Assembly (NCBI RefSeq): GCF_041346945.1
Contig: NZ_CP166850.1
Span: 10,090,501 to 10,154,500 of the forward strand
Reading direction: 5' to 3'
From: Amycolatopsis sp. cg9
GTDB taxonomy: Bacteria > Actinomycetota > Actinomycetes > Mycobacteriales > Pseudonocardiaceae
Length of the DNA: 64,000 nucleotides
Part shown: positions 9,651 to 17,988 of the stretch, in pieces
Layout: each line of letters begins with the position of its first letter
Numbering within the stretch: the first letter of the stretch is position 1
Position numbers and translations under genes: made by a program
The notes under the pieces: generated by a model
The model's input: only the letters and a program-made list of their open reading frames with translations
What the model was told of the DNA's origin: nothing
Databases searched by the model: none

Positions 9651-9664
9651 GAAAAGGCGCCGAT

Positions 9665-11527
9665 GTGGCGTCACGCGAAACCGTCGTGGCCCCTCCCGTA
9701 CCCGCCCGCTCCACCTGGCACCGGCCCGCCCTGGCCGTCCTCCTGCTCGGCACGGCCGTGCTGTACCTGTGGGGCCTGGGCGCGTCCGGCTGGGCCAACG
9801 CCTTCTACTCGGCGGCCGCCCAGGCGGGTTCGCAGAGCTGGAAGGCGCTGTTCTTCGGCTCCAGCGACGCGGCGAACGCGATCACGGTCGACAAGACCCC
9901 GGCCGCGCTGTGGGTGCTGGGCCTGTCGGTCCGGCTGTTCGGCGTCAACGCGTGGAGCGTCCTGGTGCCGCAGGCGCTGATGGGCGTCGGCTCGGTCTGG
10001 CTGCTGCACGCGACGGTCCGCCGGACGTCCGGCCCGGCCGCGGGCCTGGTCGCCGGGCTCGTGCTGGCCCTGACCCCGGCCGCCGCGCTGATGTTCCGCT
10101 TCAACAACCCGGACGCGCTGCTGGTGCTGCTCCTGGTCGCGGCCGCGTACTGCGTGGTCCGCGCGCTCGAACGGGCGAACCCGCGCTGGCTCGCGCTGGC
10201 GGGCGTGGCGGTCGGGTTCGGGTTCCTGGCGAAGATGCTGCAGGCGTTCCTGGTGCTCCCGGCGTTCGCGCTGGCGTACCTGATCGCGGCGCCGGTGCCG
10301 CTCGGCAAGCGGCTGCTGCACCTGCTGGGCGCCCTCGTCTCGACGGTGGCCGCCGCGGGCTGGTACCTCCTGGTGGTCGCCCTGTGGCCGGCGGCCGACC
10401 GCCCGTTCATCGGCGGCTCCCAGACCAACTCGTTGTGGGAACTGGTCTTCGGCTACAACGGCTTCGGCCGCATCACGGGCGACGAGGTCGGCAGCGTCGG
10501 CGGCGGCGCCGGCCGCGGCTGGGGTTCGACCGGCCTGACCAGGCTGTTCGGCAGCGAGATGGCGGGCGGCATCGCGTGGCTGCTGCCGGCGGCGCTGCTG
10601 GCGTTGGGTGCGGGTCTGTGGTTCACCCGCCGCGCCCCGCGCACGGACCGCTCCCGCGCGGCGCTGGTTCTCTGGGGCGGCTGGCTCCTGGTGACGGCCC
10701 TGGTGTTCAGCTACATGGGCGGCATCATCCACCCGTACTACACGGTGGCGCTGGCCCCGCCGATCGCGGCACTGGTCGGCACGGCGGCGGTCCAGCTGTG
10801 GCGCCTGCGTTCGAACCCGGCGGCATCGGGCCTGTTGAGCGGCGGCGTAGCCCTGACGGCGTTGACGGCGTACTTGGTGCTGTCTGGCTCGACGTGGCAG
10901 CCGTGGCTGGCCCCGGCGATCCTGGTGGGCGGCCTGCTGGCAGCGGTGGCCCTGTTCTTCGCGGCCCACTTGACCCGCCGGGCGGCTTCGGCGGTCGCCG
11001 TCTTGGCCCTCGTCGTGACGTTGTCGGGCACCGGCGCGTACACGCTCGCGACGGCATCGGTGACGCACAGCGGCGCAATCCCGTCCGCAGGCCCATCCTC
11101 GGGCTTCGGCGGCCGAGGCCCCGGCGGCGCCTTCGCCGGCGGCGGTCGTGGCGGCGGCCCGGGATCGCTGCTGAGCACGACCATGCCGGGCGCTTCCCTG
11201 ACGGCGTTGCTGCAGAAGGACGCCTCCCGGTACACGTGGACAGCGGCAACGGTGCTGTCCAACGCGGCAGCGGGCTACCAGCTGGCGAGCGGAGCGCCGG
11301 TGATGGCGGTGGGCGGGTTCAACGGGACGGACCCGTATCCGACGCTGGCGCAGTTCCAGCAGTACGTGGCCGCGGGACGGATCCACTACTTCCTGGGCGA
11401 AGGCATGACGATGCAGGGCAGCAGCGGCTCGGACGCGGCCGAGCAGATCGCCGAGTGGGTGGCCGAGAACTACACAGCGTCCACCGTGGATGGGGTCACC
11501 GTCTACGACCTGATCTCGATCGGCTGA
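9665..11527 (+). CDS. GT39/ArnT-like membrane glycosyltransferase
   Basis: A polytopic GT-C-fold enzyme, 620 residues from GTG 9665. It should use a polyprenyl-phosphate sugar as donor and act on the outer membrane face. Features include the first-loop motif VDKTPAALW, the conserved ALMFRFNNPDALLVLL, about 11-12 helices, and a Gly-rich outer segment before a C-terminal extracytoplasmic domain ending VDGVTVYDL. An in-frame ATG at 9590 would add 25 residues encoded by the hairpin. The GTG has AAAAGG 7 nt upstream and is preferred. It is a clear paralogue of the protein at 23503-25344. Confidence 0.88.
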   Translation: MASRETVVAPPVPARSTWHRPALAVLLLGTAVLYLWGLGASGWANAFYSAAAQAGSQSWKALFFGSSDAANAITVDKTPAALWVLGLSVRLFGVNAWSVLVPQALMGVGSVWLLHATVRRTSGPAAGLVAGLVLALTPAAALMFRFNNPDALLVLLLVAAAYCVVRALERANPRWLALAGVAVGFGFLAKMLQAFLVLPAFALAYLIAAPVPLGKRLLHLLGALVSTVAAAGWYLLVVALWPAADRPFIGGSQTNSLWELVFGYNGFGRITGDEVGSVGGGAGRGWGSTGLTRLFGSEMAGGIAWLLPAALLALGAGLWFTRRAPRTDRSRAALVLWGGWLLVTALVFSYMGGIIHPYYTVALAPPIAALVGTAAVQLWRLRSNPAASGLLSGGVALTALTAYLVLSGSTWQPWLAPAILVGGLLAAVALFFAAHLTRRAASAVAVLALVVTLSGTGAYTLATASVTHSGAIPSAGPSSGFGGRGPGGAFAGGGRGGGPGSLLSTTMPGASLTALLQKDASRYTWTAATVLSNAAAGYQLASGAPVMAVGGFNGTDPYPTLAQFQQYVAAGRIHYFLGEGMTMQGSSGSDAAEQIAEWVAENYTASTVDGVTVYDLISIG

Positions 11528-11686
11528 ACAATCCGGTAACCGATGCCCCGCAGACTGGATATCTCCGATCGTTCGTGCCAAACTCCGGCCTTCTCCGCGA
11601 CCAGCGGAGAACGCCAGACTCTCGACCGGGCCGGGACCCGTTCTTCGGGCGCATGGCTGGCGCCCGAACGACAGGAGTCCTCAACG

Positions 11687-12193
11687 GTGAGTCGATACTT
11701 CGTGCGACCGGTCCGGCGCGACGACATCGAGCTGCTCAGCGAAAAGTTCGGCGACCGGCACTTCCTCGAGGACCGGCTGATCCGGCAGACGAACGGTCTC
11801 GGCGTGCTGTTCACAGCGTGGTCCGGCGACGTCCCGGCCGGGCTGCTCTACCTCTGGCTCGAACCAGCCGAGGAGCCGGAGATCGCTGCCGCGCTGCCGG
11901 AGGTGGCACTGCTCACCCATCTGGAAGTTCTGCCGTCGCTGCGCAGTCAAGGTATCGGCAGCGAGTTGATGGACCACGCCGAGCGCTATCTCGAGGCCCG
12001 TGGCCACGAACAGGTCGCGCTGGCGGTCCACGAAGACAACACCCGCGCGGCCGCGCTGTATTACAGGCTCGGCTACCGGGACTGGAACGCCGGCAAGATC
12101 GTTTGCTACACCTACGAGGTCCAACCGGACGGCAGCGTCGTCCGCGAGCCGGAGAAGTGCTACGTGCTCGTGAAGTACCTCAACCCCGCATAG
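11687..12193 (+). CDS. GNAT family N-acetyltransferase
   Basis: Cytoplasmic acyl-CoA-dependent acetyltransferase of 168 residues. The GNAT core is visible: motif A at THLEVLPSLRSQGIGSELMD (about residues 85-105) with the Q/RxxGxG/A acetyl-CoA loop as SQGIGS, and motif B with NTRAAALYYRLGYRDW. The GTG at 11687 is preferred because an AGGAG site precedes it and the protein begins SRYFVRPVRRDDIELL, the normal GNAT beta-1. The upstream open frame lacks such signals. The substrate cannot be told. Its last 14 bases overlap the convergent glycosyltransferase gene. Confidence 0.85.
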   Translation: MSRYFVRPVRRDDIELLSEKFGDRHFLEDRLIRQTNGLGVLFTAWSGDVPAGLLYLWLEPAEEPEIAAALPEVALLTHLEVLPSLRSQGIGSELMDHAERYLEARGHEQVALAVHEDNTRAAALYYRLGYRDWNAGKIVCYTYEVQPDGSVVREPEKCYVLVKYLNPA

Positions 12194-13358
12194 CCGCACG
12201 AGGCCGCGACGGGCGGCGCTTCGGCGGGGTGCCGATCCGGCCGTCGACACCGGGCTGAGCGAGGTGGGCGACACCCAGCGCGGCCAAGGCGTGATCGACG
12301 CCGAAACCCGAGCGGCGGTCCCGGCGGAGGTCACCGACGTGCCGGCGCCAGCGCACGGTGTCCTTCTGCCAAGCACGCAGGTACCGCACGCACAACTCCG
12401 GCGTGATGTGGTGGTTGCGGCCGATCGCGGCTTTGAGCGAGGCGATCATCCGCGCCTTCTGCGCGGGTTCGATCTCCGCCGCTTGGACCCGTTTGATGGT
12501 CGTCATGATGACGTCGCGCCGAGCGGGGAGGAACTCGCGCCAATAACCTTCACCGGCGTCAGGTAGTCCCAAACCGTTGTCCAGCAGCGCGTAGACGCCT
12601 TCGGCGAGCGTGTCGCCCAGTTCCTCGCCACGGGCTCGCGAAGCGTCGCGGTACGGGTCATAAGGGTGCTGGATCGCCGACCCCACAACCGCCGTCGACC
12701 GCAGTGTCAGGCCGTCCAGGAGGAAAAACCAGTCCTCGTTGTAGATGTTGGGGAAGAACGACTCGAACGCGGCCTCGCCGACGACGAGCGCACCCCCGCC
12801 GATGAACGTGTCCTGAGCGACACCCACGTCGCGAAGTGCGTGACAGACGACTGAGTTGTCCGGCATACCGGCGTTGGCGAGACCGACGACCGGGTGGCTG
12901 GTGAGCAATCCGGCCGCGGCTTTGAGGTCGCCCGGGTCGGGCAGGACGATGTCGTCATCGAGGAAGAGGACCTGACGCCATCCGGCGACGATCGCGATGA
13001 GCAGGCCGAGGTTCCGTTTGAGGCTGGTGTCGACCGGACGGTGGAACCGGCCGGCGCGGAGCAGCTTGTCGGTACTGAACGTCGGGACGAGCGGTTCGGG
13101 AAGCAGGTCCACATCGATGGCCCGCACCCGGGCGCCGGACCGCTTCGCCTCCAGAGCCGCGCTCGAAGCACTGGCCCTCTTGCTGCACAACAACAGCAAC
13201 GGTACATCGAGCTTCCGCGCCGCCACGATCGCCTCGGCGAGATACGCCGGCGGCCGTCCATTGGGCACGATGATCGCGTCCAGCGCGGCGGAGGGTGCCT
13301 CGACCGTTTCGATGTGGGTCAGCAGATCTTGGTGCGACTGATGCTGCCGGGCGTTCAT
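12180..13358 (-). CDS. Glycosyltransferase-like protein coupled to an XRE regulator
   Basis: A 392-residue cytoplasmic protein with a GT-A type fold. It starts with a Rossmann-like LDAIIVPNGRP strand near residue 25 and has a metal/nucleotide-sugar DXD-type motif LFLDDDIVLP near 135. Later motifs GLANAGMPDNSVVCHALR and NEDWFFLL resemble GT2 acceptor-site segments. The C-terminal 40 residues are basic. Its ATG overlaps the stop of the upstream XRE gene (ATGA), so the two are translationally coupled. The donor and acceptor are unknown. It could modify a metabolite or protein in a two-gene accessory module. Confidence 0.75.
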   Translation of the reverse strand: MNARQHQSHQDLLTHIETVEAPSAALDAIIVPNGRPPAYLAEAIVAARKLDVPLLLLCSKRASASSAALEAKRSGARVRAIDVDLLPEPLVPTFSTDKLLRAGRFHRPVDTSLKRNLGLLIAIVAGWRQVLFLDDDIVLPDPGDLKAAAGLLTSHPVVGLANAGMPDNSVVCHALRDVGVAQDTFIGGGALVVGEAAFESFFPNIYNEDWFFLLDGLTLRSTAVVGSAIQHPYDPYRDASRARGEELGDTLAEGVYALLDNGLGLPDAGEGYWREFLPARRDVIMTTIKRVQAAEIEPAQKARMIASLKAAIGRNHHITPELCVRYLRAWQKDTVRWRRHVGDLRRDRRSGFGVDHALAALGVAHLAQPGVDGRIGTPPKRRPSRPRAAMRG

Positions 13359-14413
13359 CCAGCTTCGGGCCATTCGTGTAGGCGGTACTCGTCGATGCTC
13401 CAGTCGGGCGTCAGTCCCTTGCCGTCCACGACGAGGACGCGGCTGATGATGCTGAACAGCTCGTCGTCGCCGAACCGTCCTCGGACGTACGACTCGTTGC
13501 GGTCCCGGAACCGTTCGTCGGTGAGTGCTCTGACCGCACCCAGCGTGCCTCGCCCGTACATCCCATTGCACACGGTCACAGTGCGCTTCCGGTTGAACGG
13601 ACTCACCCCTCGGTAGAAGTGCGCGACGTCTTCCAGCAGGTGACCGTTCTCATCGAGCTGGGGCTCGATGAGCCTCTCCCGGCCGTTCTCCTTGACCAGG
13701 AACCCGCCGTGTTCGGCGTCCGCCTGCCGACCGACTTGAGCTACCGGCAACTCGACCCGTTCGATCACATCGCGTGTCACGGAGTTCCAGTCGACACCCC
13801 CGAGCAGGATCAAGTGAGTGGTGTAGTGATCCGTGGTCAGCTCGTCGGCGGTGTGGAACGTGACCTTGTTACCGGGGTTCCGCGCTCGGATGTGGCCGAA
13901 CAGCTCGATCAAGGCATCCGGGTCGGCGTACGTGTACAGGGAGACGAAGTCAGCGCTTTCCGGGTCCGTGTAGGGGAGGGACTTCCGGAACTTTTCCGGG
14001 AACGGCGCGCAAACTATGGTGACGTCCTGGTCCTTGGGGAAGGTCCAGAGGTCGGCCACGGTCTCGGCTTCGGTCTCGGTGCCGTCACGAAGCCACAGCA
14101 GCTCGGCGAGCAACTCCTTCCGCTGGACGCGCTCTTCGTCCGTCAGCTCTTCGAGAGACAGGACCTGAACACGCCCACCGTCGAGGGAGCGCCGTGTCGC
14201 GAAGAGCGTCGCGTACGCCTCGAGCCGTCGAGCGGGCGGGCGGACGGGTTTGTCGGCGTTTTCCCACGACGAAATGAGGGAGATGCTGAGCGGCCTGTCG
14301 ACGCCGAGCGCGTCGGCAAGCTGCGCCTGGGTGATGCCGGCTTCCGGCCAGTGCGTCTCCCGCAGCGCCCTCAATCGACGGGCGAGCGCGGGTCGGGGCG
14401 CGATCGGGGACAC
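13355..14413 (-). CDS. XRE-family regulator with an unnamed Rossmann-like sensor domain
   Basis: A 352-residue protein. Residues about 10-70 are an XRE helix-turn-helix (ITQAQLADALGV, then SLISSWENADKP). The remaining 270 residues form a domain with TIVCAPFP near 130, LILLGGVDWNSVT near 204, RGVSPF near 272 and GMYGRGTLGA near 284. The same motif series with matching spacing occurs in the membrane protein at 25404-26177. The domain probably binds a nucleotide-like ligand, which is inferred from glycine-rich loops after beta strands. GTG start. The downstream glycosyltransferase overlaps by 4 nt. Confidence 0.8.
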   Translation of the reverse strand: MSPIAPRPALARRLRALRETHWPEAGITQAQLADALGVDRPLSISLISSWENADKPVRPPARRLEAYATLFATRRSLDGGRVQVLSLEELTDEERVQRKELLAELLWLRDGTETEAETVADLWTFPKDQDVTIVCAPFPEKFRKSLPYTDPESADFVSLYTYADPDALIELFGHIRARNPGNKVTFHTADELTTDHYTTHLILLGGVDWNSVTRDVIERVELPVAQVGRQADAEHGGFLVKENGRERLIEPQLDENGHLLEDVAHFYRGVSPFNRKRTVTVCNGMYGRGTLGAVRALTDERFRDRNESYVRGRFGDDELFSIISRVLVVDGKGLTPDWSIDEYRLHEWPEAG

Positions 14414-14602
14414 AACCTCGCCACCCTTCAGTAAATTTCAGCACTGCAAACGGGTGCGCTGATACTACTCCCCCTCGACGGGAAGGGCTGCGCCGCCTCG
14501 CCGAGTTGGCCTACAGCCACGTTACGGCTCACCAAAATGGCTGACATCAAACAAGTAACGGCAATCAACCCCGGTTGATCCAGGCTACCTCAGGTCCTAC
14601 AG

Positions 14603-14621
14603 TGAAGTTGACTGAACTTCA
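14603..14621. promoter_or_regulatory. Candidate operator upstream of the cyclase-Crp genes
   Basis: TGAAGTT (14603-14609) is inverted as AACTTCA (14615-14621), with an overlapping CTGAA-C-TTCAG palindrome. It lies 27 bp before the cyclase start in the divergent gap to the XRE gene. The encoded Crp-type protein or the XRE protein could bind here. Confidence 0.4.
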
Positions 14622-14648
14622 GTTCATACCTGAAGGCAGGAGCCGGCC

Positions 14649-15266
14649 ATGGACAGCTCAGGCGACATACCCCGGTACCGGACCATCGTGGCGGTCGACA
14701 TCGAAGGCTCGACGACGCGGACGAACCCGGCCCGAGCCCAGCTCCGCACCGCCCTCTTCGAGCTGCTCGACGAGGCCTTCCTGACCGGCGGGATCACCAA
14801 GAAGTGCCGGGACGGCTTCGTCGACCGCGGCGACGGTGCGCTCTGCCTGATCCGCCCGGTCGACCAGGCACCCAAGCCCGTCCTGCTCGCCACCGTGGTG
14901 CCCGCGCTGTCCGAACTCGTCGAGAAGCACGCCGAGAGCCGGCCGGAACTGGCCTTCCGGCTGCGCGTCGCCGTACACGCCGGAGAGGTCCATTACGACT
15001 CTCGCGGACCCTACGGAGAGGACATCGACATCGCCTGCCGGTTGGTCGACGCCCCCGAGCTCAAGCGGCGGCTGCGTATCAGCGCCCGGCCCATCGCGCT
15101 CGTCGTTTCGGCGGAGATGCACCGGTCGGTCGTCCGGCACAGCTACCCGGGCATCCATCAGAACGACTTCATCCAAGTGGTGCACGTCAAAGTCGGTGCT
15201 CAACGGCTCCGCGGGTGGTTCCACACCCCAGAAGCGACCCAGGACGGAGAAGGTCTGACCGCTTAG
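14649..15266 (+). CDS. Class III nucleotide cyclase-like protein
   Basis: A 205-residue soluble protein with the class III cyclase fold. The first metal aspartate is in VAVDIEGSTTR (about residue 17), the second in DRGDGALCLI (about 60), and the beta-strand RVAVHAGEVHYD follows. The helix normally reading GxxVNxAxR is here GEDIDIACRL, so the transition-state asparagine is Asp while the arginine is kept. It is much shorter than membrane cyclases. It may make a cyclic nucleotide (cAMP, cGMP or a pyrimidine cNMP) or only bind nucleotides. The Crp-type gene 19 bp downstream suggests a signal-sensor pair. GGAG precedes the ATG. Confidence 0.75.
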   Translation: MDSSGDIPRYRTIVAVDIEGSTTRTNPARAQLRTALFELLDEAFLTGGITKKCRDGFVDRGDGALCLIRPVDQAPKPVLLATVVPALSELVEKHAESRPELAFRLRVAVHAGEVHYDSRGPYGEDIDIACRLVDAPELKRRLRISARPIALVVSAEMHRSVVRHSYPGIHQNDFIQVVHVKVGAQRLRGWFHTPEATQDGEGLTA

Positions 15267-15285
15267 GACCGCGAAGGAGGTGGGG

Positions 15286-15951
15286 ATGATGGAACCGACG
15301 AGCTTCTGGGCCGGGCTGACCCCGGCGGACCAGCGGGCGCTGGCGGAGGCGGCCACACGGCGCTCCTACCGGCATGGCGAAATTGTGTGCCGCGAAGGCG
15401 ACAGGTCGAGCGTCGTGCTGATTCTCCTCTCCGGGCAGGTGCGGATCCTCTACGGGACTCCGGAGGGGCGCGAGGTCGTGGTCGGAGTGCGCGGCGCTGG
15501 GGACGTCATCGGCGAGCTCGCCGCGATCGACGAACTGCCGCGGTCGGCGACAGTCCAGGCCCTCGAAGACCTCGATGTCCTCGAATTCACCGGAGGCCGG
15601 TTCGCCGGCCTGTGCCGGACGCGACCGAGGATCTCCTGGGCGCTGCTGCAGGTCCTGTCGGCCCGCCTGCGGTCCGTCGGCAGGCAATGGCTGGACGTCG
15701 GGGGCGGGGCCGCCGCGCGGCGGGTCGCCGCTCAGCTCGTGCAACTGGCGATCCAGCACGGCGTGGCACGTGGACGCGACATCGAGATCATTGTTCCGGC
15801 GACGCAGGCCGAGCTGGCGATGACCGCCGCGATCTCCCGCGAGTCCTGGGCGCGCGCGACGCGCGACCTACGGCGGCAAGGGGTGATCAGCACCGGCCGG
15901 AGACAAGTGACGATCCACCGCCTGGCCGAACTTCGACGTCTTGCGAGCTGA
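15286..15951 (+). CDS. Crp/Fnr family transcriptional regulator
   Basis: A 221-residue regulator. Residues about 10-125 form a cyclic-nucleotide-binding beta roll (SSVVLILLSGQVRILY, GDVIGELAAIDELPRSATV), where the phosphate-binding-cassette-like GELAAID...RSATV is well kept. A dimerisation helix and a Crp winged helix (TQAELAMTAAISRESWARAT) complete it. The ribosome site AAGGAGG is strong. It suits ATG 15289 (8 nt) slightly better than ATG 15286 (5 nt). It lies 19 bp after the cyclase-like gene and is probably its effector. Targets are unknown. Confidence 0.9.
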   Translation: MMEPTSFWAGLTPADQRALAEAATRRSYRHGEIVCREGDRSSVVLILLSGQVRILYGTPEGREVVVGVRGAGDVIGELAAIDELPRSATVQALEDLDVLEFTGGRFAGLCRTRPRISWALLQVLSARLRSVGRQWLDVGGGAAARRVAAQLVQLAIQHGVARGRDIEIIVPATQAELAMTAAISRESWARATRDLRRQGVISTGRRQVTIHRLAELRRLAS

Positions 15952-16030
15952 ATCCCGCCTTCTGAGTCACCTGACACACAAGGCGCGGCATTTCGGAGGT
16001 TTCCTGGATCCACCGAGGAGGAGGGCACTC

Positions 16031-16300
16031 ATGGACCCCAACACCACCGCCGCACCGCGCGGCAGCCGCTGGCGCCGCGGCGTCTACGCCGCCGGGCTCG
16101 TCATCCCCTTCACCGCGTCCCAGCTCTGGGCGCTGCTGGTGCTGCTGCGGCTCGCGCCGCTCGACGGTCTCGTCGGCCAGGCCATCGTGCTCGTCCTGCT
16201 CGGATCCGTCGCCGCGATCTGGGCGGGCTGGCGGTGGACCTGGCGACTCGGCAAGGACAAGGACCTCCAGCCCGCCCCCAAGACCCGGATCCCGACATGA
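16031..16300 (+). CDS. Small membrane protein with two transmembrane helices
   Basis: An 89-residue protein with a basic N-terminus (GSRWRRGVYAAG), two hydrophobic helices (about residues 20-42 and 47-68, including AIVLVLLGSVAAIWAGW), and a charged tail. A very strong GAGGAGGAG ribosome site precedes the ATG. It overlaps the next gene by 4 nt (ATGA) and the two are probably translated together. It resembles small spread or transfer proteins on actinobacterial conjugative elements in size and layout only. An alternative is a membrane effector of the cyclase-Crp pair. Confidence 0.7.
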   Translation: MDPNTTAAPRGSRWRRGVYAAGLVIPFTASQLWALLVLLRLAPLDGLVGQAIVLVLLGSVAAIWAGWRWTWRLGKDKDLQPAPKTRIPT

Positions 16301-16917
16301 CGTCCGCGCCGGCGATCGTCGCGGCGATCGTGGCCGCCACCTGCGCCGGACGTCTCCTCAAGCACCTCGGCGGCGTCTTCCGCCGCCGCCCGACCGAAAG
16401 GAACACGGAGATGACCAGCAGGCAGCCCTCGTTCCCGCTGCGGGTTTACCACTGGCGGTGGGAGATCCTGGCCGTCACGCTGCTCCCCTACTGCGTCGTG
16501 ACCTTCGCGCTGTGGGCGGGCCCGCTGTGGGCATCGCTGCTCCTGGCCGGCGCGCTCGGCTGGGCGGTGCTGCGCCGGCGCCAGGTCCGCGCGCGGTTCA
16601 AGGCGGTGGCGCTGCAGCACCGGCTGCGGGCGGTGTTCCCGCACCTGCGCCTCCCCGGCGGCCGGCCCACGATCCTGTGGAGCCGTCCCCGCGGCGGTGA
16701 CATCGTCGTTTCGCTGTACGGACGCGAGGCCTTCGACCACCTGCACCGCCACCGCGCGGTCCTGGCGGCGGCGTGCTCGGTGCCGGAGGTCTACGTCGAC
16801 CGCCACCCGCGGTACGCGAGCCTGGTGACGCTCACGATCAGCGCGGACGCGCCGAAGCGGGAGCCGGGCCGGGGTTCCTTGCCGAGCAACGTGGTGCCGC
16901 TGCGCGTCCACAGCTGA
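16297..16917 (+). CDS. Membrane protein resembling the N-terminal part of a TraSA/FtsK-type conjugative translocase
   Basis: A 206-residue protein from ATG 16297. An internal ATG at 16411 with its own AAAGGA site could be the true start. A hairpin of two hydrophobic segments lies near residues 50-85 (WEILAVTLLPYCVVTFALW). The soluble part (LRAVFPHLRLPGGRPTILW, then GGDIVVSLYGREAFDHL and VPEVYVDRHPRYASLVTLTI) recalls the domain that precedes the motor in TraSA-like DNA translocases. No Walker motif is present, so the motor domain is missing. It may be a remnant of an integrative element or a free-standing domain. Confidence 0.6.
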   Translation: MTSAPAIVAAIVAATCAGRLLKHLGGVFRRRPTERNTEMTSRQPSFPLRVYHWRWEILAVTLLPYCVVTFALWAGPLWASLLLAGALGWAVLRRRQVRARFKAVALQHRLRAVFPHLRLPGGRPTILWSRPRGGDIVVSLYGREAFDHLHRHRAVLAAACSVPEVYVDRHPRYASLVTLTISADAPKREPGRGSLPSNVVPLRVHS

Positions 16918-16926
16918 GGTGCGGGT

Positions 16927-17988
16927 TCACCCCCGGGGAGCTCCCAGCATGGCGGTGATCAAATGCTTGAGATTGTCGCCGTGCCAGGAGTTTTCCGAGA
17001 AGCGTTCTTGCGCTATCCCGCGCCACGGACGCGCGGCGGGGCCGACCGTGATCCTCCGGTCGGCCGTGAACACGCCGATCTCCTGCGCCACGATCCCCTC
17101 CGCCCGCAGCGCCTTCGTGGCCAAGTCGACATCCTCGGCCCGGGCCACGGCAACGAGGCTCCAGTCGCCCCAGGTCTGAGCGAGGTCGAAAGGCAGGAAC
17201 CCGCTCTGCCGCGCCACTTCGGCCACCGGCTCGTCCAGTTCGTACTCCCCGGTGACCGCGGCCCCCAGGCCATTGGCCTCGCAAAGGGCTCGCACGGTGG
17301 CGAACAGACCGTCCGAGACGTCCATCGCCGCCTGGGCGAGCCCGGCCGCGGCCAGCACTTGCCCCGCCTTGAGCTGAGCTGTCGGCCGGCAAGCGCGGCG
17401 TCGAACCTCGTCCCGGGCTGGTCCCGGGAGCGTCGCACGACCGGCATGCAGCAAAGCCGCGGCCCAAAGGTAGCCGGGGGAACCCACCAGCAGCAGGCGG
17501 TCCCCGGCGCAGGCCCCTGACCGCCGGAGCCTGCTGCCCGGCGCGCACCGCCCGATCGCCGTCGCCGTCAGCTGCATGGGTTTGCCGTCGCGGGTGTCAC
17601 CGCCGGCGATCCTGGTGCCGTGCTCCGCACAGCAGTCGTCTACACCATCGAGGAGCCGTTCGAACTCGCGCACCGTGGTTGTCTTGGGCAGGGTGTAGGC
17701 GGCAACGAGGCCGAGCGGCTCGGCACCCGTCGCGGCCAGGTCGGACAAGTTGATCGTCGCCAGCAGCCAGCCCGCGTGGTAGCGGTCGACCTCACCCAGG
17801 AGGTCGACGACCACGGGGGTCGGGCAGCTGTCGGTGGTCGCCACGAGTTCGCTCGGCGAGCAAAGCGCGGCGAGCAAAGCGCTGTCGTCCCCGAAGCCCT
17901 CGACACCGCCGTAGCGTGGTCGTAGGACGTGCTCCTGTATCCCGCGTTCACCCAGGTCGCCCAGACATGGCTCAGTGGTGCCGGACAT
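16927..17988 (-). CDS. ThiL/PurM-superfamily protein, thiamine-phosphate kinase-like
   Basis: A 353-residue soluble protein of the AIR synthase/ThiL fold, which phosphorylates or amidates small substrates with ATP. The family motifs are kept: FGDDSALLA (about residue 32), TTDSCPTP (about 52), NLSDLAATGAEPLGLVA (about 82), AGGDTRDG (about 128) and MDVSDGL (about 220). It could therefore be an active kinase. It overlaps the upstream Dcd-like gene by 17 nt. A thiamine role is not assured because no thi genes are nearby. It may phosphorylate another metabolite made in this operon. Confidence 0.8.
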   Translation of the reverse strand: MSGTTEPCLGDLGERGIQEHVLRPRYGGVEGFGDDSALLAALCSPSELVATTDSCPTPVVVDLLGEVDRYHAGWLLATINLSDLAATGAEPLGLVAAYTLPKTTTVREFERLLDGVDDCCAEHGTRIAGGDTRDGKPMQLTATAIGRCAPGSRLRRSGACAGDRLLLVGSPGYLWAAALLHAGRATLPGPARDEVRRRACRPTAQLKAGQVLAAAGLAQAAMDVSDGLFATVRALCEANGLGAAVTGEYELDEPVAEVARQSGFLPFDLAQTWGDWSLVAVARAEDVDLATKALRAEGIVAQEIGVFTADRRITVGPAARPWRGIAQERFSENSWHGDNLKHLITAMLGAPRG

